Shown one piece after another: positions 33,163-44,300 of a stretch of DNA of 64,000 bases. The stretch comes from Streptomyces sp. NRRL S-1022 (GTDB lineage: Bacteria; Actinomycetota; Actinomycetes; Streptomycetales; Streptomycetaceae). A program made the position numbers and the translations under genes. Position 1 is the first letter of the stretch, and the number at the start of each line of letters is the position of its first letter. The notes below the pieces were generated by a model. The model was given only the letters and a program-made list of their open reading frames with translations. It was not told where the DNA came from and made no database searches. The stretch is taken from assembly GCF_000720135.1 (NCBI RefSeq), contig NZ_JOIU01000002.1, positions 62,001 through 126,000 on the forward strand, written 5' to 3'.

Positions 33163-33364
33163 CGTCCGGCCGACCGGAAATCGGCTGGAGAATCAACAGA
33201 AGATCCATCACCTGGGCTGTGAGTCGATTCACGCGCGATTTACTGGACGGGCACGAGCGAGGCCTTTAGCGTCCGTAAACAGATTGTTTTTCACTACGCG
33301 AAGATACCGGCGCCGTGCGTAATCTCCCGTAAGAGAACCAGGCGAACGCCGGGAAGGTGGATCA

Positions 33365-33793
33365 GTGAGCACGGAAGCAGTGTGGGTCCGGGGCGTGACC
33401 GGCATTCAGATGCACCACGTTACCGATCTTCAGGATGCCGGCAGGTTTTTGGGCAACGCGGCGATGGCCCTGCGGGCCGCGCACGTGAGGACCGGCGCCG
33501 ACCGGTACTCCGGCATCGCCGCCGAGCTCAAGGCTCTGGTGGAGCGAGTGCGGGAGCTGGAGGAGGAGGCGCGGTCGAACATGCACGAACTGCACTCCAC
33601 CGACCCCGAGCGGTTCGTCCGCTGCCGGGACGGCCATGAGCCGTGGCCCGGCGAGATCCCGGCAGGATTCATCCCCCGCCACACCTGCAAGGACGAGTGC
33701 CTCTACCACGACCACAACGTCCTCGACGCCATCATGCAATGCACCTGCGGCCAGCCGCCGTGCCGGGCCTGTGAGATCGGCGGGAAGCTCTGA
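33365..33793 (+). CDS. Hypothetical Cys/His-rich protein
   Basis: 142 residues from a GTG with GGGAAGG about 8 nt upstream. An N-terminal helical part (GRFLGNAAMALRAAHVRTGA, LVERVRELEEEARSNMHEL) is followed by a Cys/His-rich C-terminus: HTCKDECLYHDHN, then MQCTCGQPPCRACEIGG. The spacing suggests one or two zinc sites but I do not recognise the family. The 200 bp upstream are AT-rich (e.g. GATTGTTTTTCACTACG near 33284), consistent with a promoter. It stands alone inside a decayed region. Confidence 0.65.
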   Translation: MSTEAVWVRGVTGIQMHHVTDLQDAGRFLGNAAMALRAAHVRTGADRYSGIAAELKALVERVRELEEEARSNMHELHSTDPERFVRCRDGHEPWPGEIPAGFIPRHTCKDECLYHDHNVLDAIMQCTCGQPPCRACEIGGKL

Positions 33794-33908
33794 CGAGCCC
33801 CGCGGCTCCCGTGACCGACCAGGATCAGAAAATCACCTGATCACATAGGGTCACGTCTCCTCACTCGCCGCACCCCTGGCCGGCCTCACCACTACGGCGT
33901 CACCCGAC

Positions 33909-34000
33909 TCTGCTGCTGGTCGACACCGTCGCCGCCGTGGACAACGGCCGGCAGGGACGGCCTCGCCGCAAACCCGGGTCAGCTCACCTCGACCTCACCA
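33909..34000 (+). pseudogene. Possible transposase remnant
   Basis: The plus-strand frame LLLVDTVAAVDNGRQGRPRR then KPGSAHLDLT resembles the (V/I)xxVxGxxGRPRRKPxxLxxDxxYD segment of IS5-type transposases. Only this short block is recognisable; there are no flanking repeats. The rest of 33794-34106 holds no gene that I can see. Confidence 0.3.
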
Positions 34001-34106
34001 CTGCGCATGTCGCACCACTCTCCCAGGCGAGGGCGACTCCAGCCGGAGGGCGGGCCGGTGCGTCAACGTGTTTTCCGCGCGGTCCGGCCGGGTCTGCGTG
34101 CGGGTC

Positions 34107-35582
34107 TCAACCCAGCGTGCAGGGCGAGCCGTCGAGGGCGAAGGCGTGCGGGGTCCGGTTGGCGTCCGTCCAGGTGCCGAGGAAGCCGAAGGACAGGGTG
34201 CCGTGGGCGGCGACCGTCTTGTTGTAGTCGGCGGCGGTGGCGGTGACGCGGGAGCCGTTCTGGCGCACGGTGGCGTCCCACATCTGGCCGACCTGCTGGC
34301 CGTCGCGGAAGGTCCAGGCCACCTCCCAGCCGCTCAGCGGCCGGTCGGTGGTGACGGTGACGGTGGCCTGGAAGCCGTCGGGCCACTGGCTGTCCACCTC
34401 GTAGGCGACCCGGCAGTGGGCGGACCGGGTGGTGGCGGAGGCGCTCGGGCCGTCCGCGGGGTGGGTGACGGAGGAGGTGCCCTGGGGTTCGGGGTCCGGC
34501 TTCCCGCGGCCGGGCGAGCCCTCGGTGCGGGGCGCGGAGGGCGGTGCGGACGGCGAGCCCGTGGCGGTGGGGCGGGGCGCGGTGCGGGAGACGCCCGGGT
34601 CGGCGACCGGCTGCCGGACGTCCTGGGCGGCGGCGGTGTCGTCGCCGGAGCCGCCGAAGGGCATCATCGACACCCCGAGCGCCAGTGCCGAGAGCAGCAC
34701 CGCGGCGGCGAGCAGCCCGCCGCGCAGGACCCGGCTGCGGCCCGTGCCCTCCTCGTCGTCGCCGGGGTCGGCGCCGCCCGGGCGGCCCGCGCCGAGCCGG
34801 ACCTCGGTGGCGCGGCGGCGCCGCTCCAGGTAGGCGAGGCCGCCCCAGCCGATCACTCCGCCGGCCAGCGCGGCGGGCAGTCCGCCGCCGTGCAGCCGCA
34901 GACAGGCGGCGGCCTCGGCGCACTGCACACAGGTGGCGAGGTGCCGGGAGAGGTCGCCGGGGGTCTCCGCGGTGGGCGAGCGGGTGACCGCGTCCAGCAG
35001 CCGCGCGTAGCTGCGGCACTGGGCGTCCATCGGCGAGTCGAGGTGGGCGCGGTGGCAGCGGTCCCGGAACAGGGTGCGGACCTGGTCGAGTTCACCGGCG
35101 ACGCCGGCCGGTTCCAGGCCGAGCCGGCGGGCCACGGCGGGCAGCGGCAGCGCCTCCACCTCGGCCAGCCACAGCAGCGCGGCGTCCGCCTCCTGCATGT
35201 CCCTCAGGCCGCGCAGCGCGACCGGGCGCTGCAGCGGCGGCCCCGAGAACCGGGCGGCGCCGGCGGAGTTGAGCCACAGCCGCAGATCCGGGTCGAGCTT
35301 GTGGCCCTGCCCGCCGGCCTCCCAGGCGGCGGCGGTGGTGCGGACGGCGGTGAGCAGCGCCGGGATCACCGGCAGCCGCGCGGTACGGCGGCCCGCGCCG
35401 CGAACATGGGTGCTCGCGGCGGCGCGGACCTCGCGCATGCCGAGCGTGAACGCCTCGGTCGCCAGCTGATGGGCCGTCAAGGACCCGGAGGTGCACAGGT
35501 CCGCGTACGAGAGCACCGCGTCCCAGCACTCCGAGAACAGCGCGGTCTCGGTGTCGTCCTGGGGGGTCGGCAGGTCGGGCAT
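34107..35582 (-). CDS. Sigma-like / zinc-finger / transmembrane / CBM2 fusion protein
   Basis: 491 residues. Residues 1-165 resemble ECF sigma regions 2 and 4 (ETALFSECWDAVLSYADLCT; LPAVARRLGLEPAGVAGELD). About residue 205 an anti-sigma-type zinc finger follows (SRHLATCVQCAEAAACLRLH). A single membrane helix lies near residue 290 (LLAAAVLLSALALGVSMMP), then a 75-residue Pro/Ser/Thr linker and a C-terminal family-2 carbohydrate-binding module (CRVAYEVDSQWPDGFQATVT to CTLG, with conserved Trp and terminal Cys pair). The topology puts the CBM outside and the sigma-like part inside. A membrane sensor of polysaccharide is an attractive inference. It is not part of an obvious operon. Confidence 0.8.
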   Translation of the reverse strand: MPDLPTPQDDTETALFSECWDAVLSYADLCTSGSLTAHQLATEAFTLGMREVRAAASTHVRGAGRRTARLPVIPALLTAVRTTAAAWEAGGQGHKLDPDLRLWLNSAGAARFSGPPLQRPVALRGLRDMQEADAALLWLAEVEALPLPAVARRLGLEPAGVAGELDQVRTLFRDRCHRAHLDSPMDAQCRSYARLLDAVTRSPTAETPGDLSRHLATCVQCAEAAACLRLHGGGLPAALAGGVIGWGGLAYLERRRRATEVRLGAGRPGGADPGDDEEGTGRSRVLRGGLLAAAVLLSALALGVSMMPFGGSGDDTAAAQDVRQPVADPGVSRTAPRPTATGSPSAPPSAPRTEGSPGRGKPDPEPQGTSSVTHPADGPSASATTRSAHCRVAYEVDSQWPDGFQATVTVTTDRPLSGWEVAWTFRDGQQVGQMWDATVRQNGSRVTATAADYNKTVAAHGTLSFGFLGTWTDANRTPHAFALDGSPCTLG

Positions 35583-35821
35583 GGGACTCCTGCATCCACG
35601 AGCGAGGGCAACTCACCAAAGGAAAAAGGGAGTTGCGGGGAACCTCGCGGCAGGGCACAGAGCCTTTCACGTCCTCGACACAACTGACAAGCGGCCTGTT
35701 CACATCCGGCTACCGAGGGTGGCGGCACGGAAGCGCGTCGCAACGAGACCCCAACTCCGGCCTCTGGTACGGACGCGGACGCCGTTTCGCTCAGCGGCGC
35801 GGGAACGGGTCCCGGCCGCCG

Positions 35822-37180
35822 TCACACCCGGGCCGGCGCCTCCGTCTCGCCCTCCTGGGCCGTCGGCCCGTCGGCGGGCAGGCTGTCCATGAAGGAGCTG
35901 ACGGAGAACACCGCGCGGCCGGGTCCGGGCGGGCCGTAGCCGGGCGGGGAGGACAGGCCGAAGTCGTCCATCGTCTGCCGGTAGGCCTGCAGCAGCCGGA
36001 TGTGGTACTCCAGCGGCGCACCCTGCGGGTTGGCCTTGCCGAGCGGGGTGGTGGGCTCCGGGCACCAGGTGGTGAACCGGGGCGTGATGCCGTGCGACAT
36101 GAAGAAGCGCAGGCCCTCGGTGGTGGAGGCGATCGCCTCGTCGACGGTGGTGAAACCGAACGGCTCGGCCATTTCCACGCCCGCCACGAAGTTCGGGATG
36201 ACATTGCGCGCACCGAACACCTCGGCGGAGTCCAGGATCCGGCGGTGCCACTCGTCCCGGCCGACGTACCGCTCCTTGCCCGGGCAGTACAGCTCGAACA
36301 GCCGGCGGTCCCACACCTCGAAGTTGGGGTGGTAGATCTGCACCCCGTAGTCCTTGAACCGCTGCACGTCCGCCTTGGGCAGCGCCTGCGCCACGACCTT
36401 GCCGATCCAGCGGCCCGGGAAGCGCTCCTCGATGGCCTTGGCGTAGTGGCCGTAGAAGTCGGCCTCGTCGCGCCCGGCGACCGTCTTGGTGATGGCGCCG
36501 CCGGTGAGGGTGTAGGCGGTGGAGGCCTTGGCGGTGTCGTACCGGTCGATGATCTCCAGCGCCTCCAGCACCTCCTCGACGTCCTTCACCCCGGTGTACG
36601 GGCGTCCGGCCGCCTTGTGCTGGCGCCAGTTGTGGTTGATGTCGCAGTACTGGCACTCCTCCTTGGCGCCGAAGTACTGGCAGACCCGGAAGACGGTGAG
36701 GTAGATCAGGTAACCCCACTGGATGGTCGGGGCCACCTCCATCACGGACTTGCCGTTGGAGAGGGTGTGCCGGTAGTACTCCGGCATCGGCGGCACCCCG
36801 ACGTCGGCGATGCGCCGGCCGTCGAGGTACAGCCCGAGCAGCCCCTCCTCGTCGGCGGCGACCCGGTACGGCGAGGCCGGGTTCACCCGGACGGAGACGA
36901 CCGTCCGCCTCAGGTCGTACGGGCCGCCCGTCAGGATGATCTCCTCCGGCGGCCGGCGCAGCGCGGCCTCGCCCAGCTCGGGCAGGGTGCCGTGGTCGAA
37001 GGAGAAGATGAAGTACGACTTCGGTTTGACGTCCCCGGCCGCCTCGTTGGCGGTATCGCTCAGTGCGGACTTGTCGAAGGCGACACCGCCCCGGAGCAGG
37101 TCCTCCTTGAAAACGGCCTCCCGCGGCACCTGCGGGAACCGCTCCATCAGATCCTCGACCAGCGCGGTACGACTGCCCAT
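35822..37180 (-). CDS. Radical SAM protein with atypical cysteine spacing
   Basis: 452 residues. The candidate cluster cysteines are Cys167, 176 and 179 in CQYFGAKEECQYCDIN, i.e. C-x8-C-x2-C rather than the classical C-x3-C-x2-C. Downstream, TAYTLTGGAITKT provides a GGE-like SAM motif, and QIYHPNFEVWDRRLFELYCP and VIPNFVAGVEMAEPFGF fit the TIM-barrel strands. An N-terminal 150-residue region precedes the barrel. ATG 37180 has GGGAGGAG 8-10 nt upstream. No partner enzyme is adjacent and the reaction is unknown. Confidence 0.8.
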   Translation of the reverse strand: MGSRTALVEDLMERFPQVPREAVFKEDLLRGGVAFDKSALSDTANEAAGDVKPKSYFIFSFDHGTLPELGEAALRRPPEEIILTGGPYDLRRTVVSVRVNPASPYRVAADEEGLLGLYLDGRRIADVGVPPMPEYYRHTLSNGKSVMEVAPTIQWGYLIYLTVFRVCQYFGAKEECQYCDINHNWRQHKAAGRPYTGVKDVEEVLEALEIIDRYDTAKASTAYTLTGGAITKTVAGRDEADFYGHYAKAIEERFPGRWIGKVVAQALPKADVQRFKDYGVQIYHPNFEVWDRRLFELYCPGKERYVGRDEWHRRILDSAEVFGARNVIPNFVAGVEMAEPFGFTTVDEAIASTTEGLRFFMSHGITPRFTTWCPEPTTPLGKANPQGAPLEYHIRLLQAYRQTMDDFGLSSPPGYGPPGPGRAVFSVSSFMDSLPADGPTAQEGETEAPARV

Positions 37181-37238
37181 CCGTCTGTCTCCTCCCGGCT
37201 CAGGCGTACGTCTTACACCGTATGCCCCCGCTTGCGGC

Positions 37239-39429
<2,191 letters not shown>

Positions 39430-39575
39430 CAGCCGCACCCGGCGTCGGCGGACTTTCTCCACCCCCTTTCCTAAGCCCTTGTCGAAAGGCGCTCCCAGCC
39501 CATAGCCTGACGCCGCGCCGGTGCCGACCGGCTCCGGCCTGGACTGGTCCGGACGGGACGGGAGGGGCAGCCGCG

Positions 39576-40820
39576 TTGAAGCGCACATCACGTGACATCC
39601 GCACCGCCAACCGCTACGAGGTGCTGCGCCAGATCATCGCCGAGTCCCCCACCTCCCGGCAGGAGCTGGCCGCGGCCACCGGGCTCAGCCTGGCCACCGT
39701 GGCCACTCTCGTCGGCGAGCTGCTGGACCTCCGCATGATCACCGAGGTCGGCTTCGAGGACTCGGCCGGCGGCCGCCCCCGGGGCCTGGTCGCGGTCGAC
39801 GCCTCGGGGGGCGCGCTGATCGGCGTGGACATCGCGGAGACGTACGTCCACGTCGAGCTGTTCGACCTGGCGCTGAACGTGCTGGCCCGGGCCGACGAGG
39901 ACATGCGGCCCGGTGAGAGCCGGCCCGAGCAGGTCGTCGGGCACGTCGCCGCCGCGGTCGGCTCGGTGGTCGCCCAGGCCGGCGTCGAAGCGGCCCGGGT
40001 GCTCGGCGTCGGGGTCAGCGTGCCGGGCCAGGTGGACCGGGACACCGGGGTCGCCGAGTACGCGCCCAACTGGAACTGGCACGACGTACCGCTGCTCGAC
40101 CTGCTCGCCGAACACATCGCCTACCCGCTGTACCTGGACAACCCGCTGCGCGCCTGCGCGGTCGCCGAGCTGTGGTTCGGGGCGGCACGGGGCCGCGGGG
40201 ACGCCGTGGTCGTGAACCTCGGCACCGGCGTCGGCGCCGGTCTGGCCCTCGGTGGCGGCCTGCACCGGGGTGTGAGCAACAGCGCCGGCGAGTGGGGCCA
40301 CACCACGCTGGTGCTGGACGGCCGGCTGTGCCACTGCGGCAACCACGGCTGTGTGGAGACGTACGTCGGCGCGCCCGGCATCATGCAGAACCTGCGCGAA
40401 CTCGACCCGCGCTCCCCCTTGCTGCACCCCGAGGACCAGACCGCCACCGTCGACGCGCTGGCCCGTGCGGTCGCCGCCGAGGACCCGGTAGCGCTCAAGG
40501 TCGTCCGGGACACGGCCCGTTACCTCGGTGCGGGCATCGCCGACCTGATCAATCTCCTCAACCCCGAAGTCGTGGTGCTCAGCAGCTGGGTGGCCGCCCG
40601 GCTGGGCGAGCCGCTGCTCGGGGAGGTCCGTCAGGCGGTCGCCCGGCACGCCCTGCGCCGGCCGCTGGCCGCCACCGAGATCGTCCTCTCCCCGATCCCC
40701 ACCGACCCGGTGTCCCTCGGCGCGGCCACGTTCGCGCTGGAAGGGGCGTTGCAGTCCGTCGGGCAGAGGGCCGCGAAACGCACCACCGCAGCAAGGAGCC
40801 GTACCGCACCGCCTTCATGA
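39576..40820 (+). CDS. ROK family transcriptional regulator
   Basis: 414 residues. An N-terminal winged helix (TSRQELAAATGLSLATVATL) precedes a ROK sugar-kinase-like domain with VVNLGTGVGAGLALGGGLHR and the zinc motif LCHCGNHGCVETY. These proteins bind DNA and are released or activated by a sugar. The TTG at 39576 has GGGAGGGG 12 nt upstream. Its stop overlaps the possible ATG of the galactanase gene by 4 nt, and the polysaccharide genes follow, so it is the best candidate local regulator. Confidence 0.92.
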   Translation: MKRTSRDIRTANRYEVLRQIIAESPTSRQELAAATGLSLATVATLVGELLDLRMITEVGFEDSAGGRPRGLVAVDASGGALIGVDIAETYVHVELFDLALNVLARADEDMRPGESRPEQVVGHVAAAVGSVVAQAGVEAARVLGVGVSVPGQVDRDTGVAEYAPNWNWHDVPLLDLLAEHIAYPLYLDNPLRACAVAELWFGAARGRGDAVVVNLGTGVGAGLALGGGLHRGVSNSAGEWGHTTLVLDGRLCHCGNHGCVETYVGAPGIMQNLRELDPRSPLLHPEDQTATVDALARAVAAEDPVALKVVRDTARYLGAGIADLINLLNPEVVVLSSWVAARLGEPLLGEVRQAVARHALRRPLAATEIVLSPIPTDPVSLGAATFALEGALQSVGQRAAKRTTAARSRTAPPS

Positions 40821-40837
40821 CGACGGAAGGGATGCAC

Positions 40838-42724
40838 GTGTCTCACCCCCACACCGCCCACTCCCGCACCGCCCATTCCCGCACCACTCGGCCCCGCAGC
40901 AAGGGATCGTTCCTGCTGACCGCCTCGGCCGCGCTGGCGGTCACCGCGGCCCTGCTCACCACGCCGCCCGCCGGTGCCACCGAATCCACGGCCGCCGCCG
41001 AGGTCTCCCCGCACGCCGCGCAGACCATCGACAACTTCGGCGCCTCCGGCGCCTGGTGGGTCAACGACCTGAAGAACTTCGACCCCGAGGTCCGGGCCCG
41101 GCTCGCCGGACTCCTGTTCTCCAAGGACGGGCTGGCCCTCAGCTCGTACCGGTACAACATCGGCGGTGGCGGCACCGGAGTCACCTACGCCCCGCGCGCC
41201 CCCGAGGACTTCCTGCGACCGGACGGCGGTTACGACTGGAGCAAGGACGAGGCCGGACGCTACTTCCTCCACGCCGCCGCCGAGTACGGCGTCAAGGACC
41301 TGATCGGCTTCGTCAACAGCGCCCCCGCGCGGTGGACGACGAACGGCAAGAGCTGCGGCGGCCACCTGAAGGCGGAGAACGAGCGGGACTTCGCCAAGTA
41401 CATCGCGGACGTCACCGGCCACTTCGCGAAGCAGGGTGTGCGGCTGGACTACATCAGCCCGTTCAACGAGCCGACGAACAGCTTCGACTCGTGCGGCCAG
41501 GAGGGCATGCTCGTCGACGTCGGCCAGCGCGACGACATCGTGCGCGCGCTGGGCGCCGAGCAGCGGGCCCGGCACCAGAAGGCGACGGTCATCGCCGACG
41601 AGTCGACCAGCACGGTGAAGTTCAACTCCGAGGTCCCGCAGTGGATCTCGCAGCCGGGCACCGCCCGGTATGTGTCCAGGCTGGCCCATCACACCTACGA
41701 CAACCCGGGCGACGCCGACCGGGCGCGGGTGTACGAGACGGCCCGCGCGGCCGGCATACCGTCCTGGTCCACGGAGATCTGCTGCTTCGGCAAGGGCGGC
41801 ACCGGCTGGGCGCAGGAGTACGACCCGACGATCGACGGCGGGCTGAACCTGTCCCGGATCATCTACAAGGACCTCGCGACCGCCCACGACTCGGCGTTCC
41901 AGTGGTGGGTGGCGCTGTCGGAGATGACCGGCGGCGACCCGCACGCCCGTAACGACGAGGGCTGGAACGACGGCCTGATCTACTACGACCCGGCGTACGC
42001 CACGAACGGCAACCAGACCCTGTACTTCACCAAGCGCTACTACGCACTCGGCCAGTACAGCAAGTTCGTCCGGCCGGGCGCGGCCCTGCACAACGTGACC
42101 GGGGGGCCGGACGGAGTCGAGGTGTCCGCTTACAACCGGACCGGCACGTGGGTCGTCGTGGTGAACAACCACAACGCCACCGGCACCGCGCTGGACCTGC
42201 ACTTCAACAGCGGGACGCCGGTGCGGGCCCGGCAGGCCGTGCGGACCTCCGCCGGTGAGAACTGGGCGCGGGTCGCGAAGCCGTCGGTCTCCGGCGGCAC
42301 CATGTCCGCGACCCTGGCGCCGCGTTCGATCACGACGTACGTCCTGGACCGCAAGGGGTACGGCGGTTCGGCACCGACCGGTGCCCTGGTCGGCGGCCAG
42401 TCGGGCAAGTGCCTGACGGCCGACGCCTCGGGTGCGGCGATCGCCGGCTGCACGGGCGCGGCCGGGCAGTCGTGGTCGTACGACGCGCGGGGCACTCTGC
42501 AGGGCGCCAACGGCTACCTGACGGCTTCGGGTTCGCATCTGACGACGTCGGCCGCGTACAGCGGTGGCGGCACCCAGCGGTGGCTGCTGAACTCCAACGG
42601 GCAGATCGTGAACGAGGCGTCGGGCCGCTGCCTGGACGTCAGCGGGCAGGCGACAGCGGACGGTAGCGAGGTCATCCTCTACAGCTGCTCCGGCGGCGCC
42701 AACGAGGCCTGGACCAGGCGGTAG
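40838..42724 (+). CDS. Secreted GH30 endo-beta-1,6-galactanase with ricin-type CBM13
   Basis: 628 residues. Signal peptide up to about residue 48 (LTASAALAVTAALLTTPPAGA). The GH30 barrel starts QTIDNFGASGAWWVNDLKNF; the acid/base is Glu211 in ISPFNEPTN and the nucleophile Glu313 in SWSTEICCFG. A beta-sandwich follows, then a ricin-type lectin with QSW, QRW and EAW units and ...GRCLDVSG. The subtype matches fungal/Streptomyces endo-beta-1,6-galactanases that act on arabinogalactan side chains. GTG 40838 has GGAAGGG 6 nt upstream; ATG 40817 overlaps the ROK stop (ATGA) and is the alternative. Confidence 0.9.
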   Translation: MSHPHTAHSRTAHSRTTRPRSKGSFLLTASAALAVTAALLTTPPAGATESTAAAEVSPHAAQTIDNFGASGAWWVNDLKNFDPEVRARLAGLLFSKDGLALSSYRYNIGGGGTGVTYAPRAPEDFLRPDGGYDWSKDEAGRYFLHAAAEYGVKDLIGFVNSAPARWTTNGKSCGGHLKAENERDFAKYIADVTGHFAKQGVRLDYISPFNEPTNSFDSCGQEGMLVDVGQRDDIVRALGAEQRARHQKATVIADESTSTVKFNSEVPQWISQPGTARYVSRLAHHTYDNPGDADRARVYETARAAGIPSWSTEICCFGKGGTGWAQEYDPTIDGGLNLSRIIYKDLATAHDSAFQWWVALSEMTGGDPHARNDEGWNDGLIYYDPAYATNGNQTLYFTKRYYALGQYSKFVRPGAALHNVTGGPDGVEVSAYNRTGTWVVVVNNHNATGTALDLHFNSGTPVRARQAVRTSAGENWARVAKPSVSGGTMSATLAPRSITTYVLDRKGYGGSAPTGALVGGQSGKCLTADASGAAIAGCTGAAGQSWSYDARGTLQGANGYLTASGSHLTTSAAYSGGGTQRWLLNSNGQIVNEASGRCLDVSGQATADGSEVILYSCSGGANEAWTRR

Positions 42725-42744
42725 CGCGACCGTTCTCCCCGGCC

Positions 42745-42781
42745 GAGGGCCGCCGGCCACTCCCCTGACCCGGCGGCCCTC
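42745..42781 (+). terminator. 12-bp perfect hairpin after the GH30 gene
   Basis: GAGGGCCGCCGG (42745-42756) pairs with CCGGCGGCCCTC (42770-42781), loop 13 nt, 20 bp past the GH30 stop. It would separate the ROK-GH30 transcript from the ABC operon. Confidence 0.8.
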
Positions 42782-43017
42782 ATCTCGCCTGCCCCGCACG
42801 CCCGTTCGCGATCCCGAACCGCGTACAACAACTCGCACGCACTTCGTCCAACCCCTTGCCGAAGGCTTAGCCGAAGATTAGCGTCCCGCAGCACGCGCCC
42901 TCGCCGGCATTCGGCCCCCGGGCACGGAGCCGCAGCCGCACTCGCAGTCGCAGTCGCAGTCGGACAGCCAATACAGGAACGACAGATAAGACAGACAAGA
43001 CAGACAAGGACGTCAGC

Positions 43018-44280
43018 ATGTCGGCACAGAGCAGGACCTGGGACCGCCGTTCGATACTCCGGGCCGCCGCGGGCCTCGCCGCCGCCGGCTCGCTCGCCGC
43101 GTGCGGCGGCAACAACGGCCGGGGCGGCGGCTCCGGTTCGGGCAAGCAGCTCGTGCAGTACTTCCACGCGTACGGCGAGGCAGGCACCGAGCAGGCGATC
43201 AAGCGGTACGCGAAGGCGTACCCGAAGGCCGGCGTGACCACGCAGTGGATCACCGGCTCGAACTTCGAGAGCAAGCTGTTCGCGTCCCTGCTGACCGCCC
43301 AGGCGCCGGATCTGTTCGAGTTCCACCCGCAGATCCAGCTCGTCAGGAGCGGTCAGGTCGCCGACCTGACCGACATCATCGAGCCCGCCAAGGACGACTT
43401 CAACCAGGCCGACATCCGGTCCCACACGGTCGACGGCAAGATCTACGGCGTCCGGATGATCGACGACCCGCAGTTCTTCTTCTACCGCAAGTCGCTGCTG
43501 GAGAAGGCGGGCGTCGAGCCGCCGCGGACGCTGGACGAACTGATCGAGGCCGCCGCCAAGCTCACCACGAGCAAGGTCAAGGGCCTGTTCCTCGGCAACG
43601 ACCTGCACGCGGTGATCAACCCGCTGATCTGGTCGGCCGGCGCCGACACCCTGAACGAGAAGAACGAGATCGCCTACCACACGGACGGCGTCGTCGCGGG
43701 CCTGAAGCAGATGCGCAAGCTGTTCACCAGCGGTCATCTGCTGCTGGACGCCCCGGCCGACTTCTGGGACCCCTCGGCGCTCAACCAGGGCCTGTGCGCG
43801 ATCCAGTTCTGCGGCATGTGGGCCATGCCGCAGTTCCAGCAGGCCCTCGGCGACGACCTCGGCATCATGCCGTTCCCGAAGGTCGGCGACGCGGGCAAGC
43901 CGTCGGTCTACAACGGCGGCTGGTCGGTGTTCGTCAACGCCAAGAGCCGGCACGTCGACGCGGCCAAGGAGTACGTCAAGTGGCTGTGGATCGACCAGAA
44001 GAAGTACCAGGAGGACTGGGCGACCTCCTACGGCTTCCACATCCCGCCGCGCACCTCCATCGCGCAGTCGGCGAGCAGGCTGAAGTCGGGTCTGCCGGCC
44101 GAGGGCGTGGAACTCTTCGACCGGTACGGGCACTTCGACAACATCGGCTGGACCCAGGCGATGATCACCGCGACGGAGAACGTGTTCGCCGACTGCGTCC
44201 GCAAGGGCGGTGACCCGGAGGCCGCGCTCGACCGCTGCGACAGGACGGTCGGCGCCGAGCTGAAGAAGCTGTTCGGATAG
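43018..44280 (+). CDS. ABC sugar-binding lipoprotein (CUT1 family)
   Basis: 420 residues. A twin-arginine-like start (WDRRSILRAAAG) leads to the lipobox SLAAC with Cys29. The body is a family-1 extracellular solute-binding protein: EAGTEQAIKRYAKAYPKAGV, WITGSNFESKLFASLLTAQA, YNGGWSVFVNAKSRH. It should bind an oligosaccharide outside the membrane for the two permeases encoded next. The preceding 293 bp carry a CGCAGT triplicate near 42940-42960 and (ACAGACAAG)n near 42982-43008. No ATPase gene is present; streptomycetes usually share MsiK. Confidence 0.92.
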   Translation: MSAQSRTWDRRSILRAAAGLAAAGSLAACGGNNGRGGGSGSGKQLVQYFHAYGEAGTEQAIKRYAKAYPKAGVTTQWITGSNFESKLFASLLTAQAPDLFEFHPQIQLVRSGQVADLTDIIEPAKDDFNQADIRSHTVDGKIYGVRMIDDPQFFFYRKSLLEKAGVEPPRTLDELIEAAAKLTTSKVKGLFLGNDLHAVINPLIWSAGADTLNEKNEIAYHTDGVVAGLKQMRKLFTSGHLLLDAPADFWDPSALNQGLCAIQFCGMWAMPQFQQALGDDLGIMPFPKVGDAGKPSVYNGGWSVFVNAKSRHVDAAKEYVKWLWIDQKKYQEDWATSYGFHIPPRTSIAQSASRLKSGLPAEGVELFDRYGHFDNIGWTQAMITATENVFADCVRKGGDPEAALDRCDRTVGAELKKLFG

Positions 44281-44300
44281 GCCGCCGGACGGATCACGAC

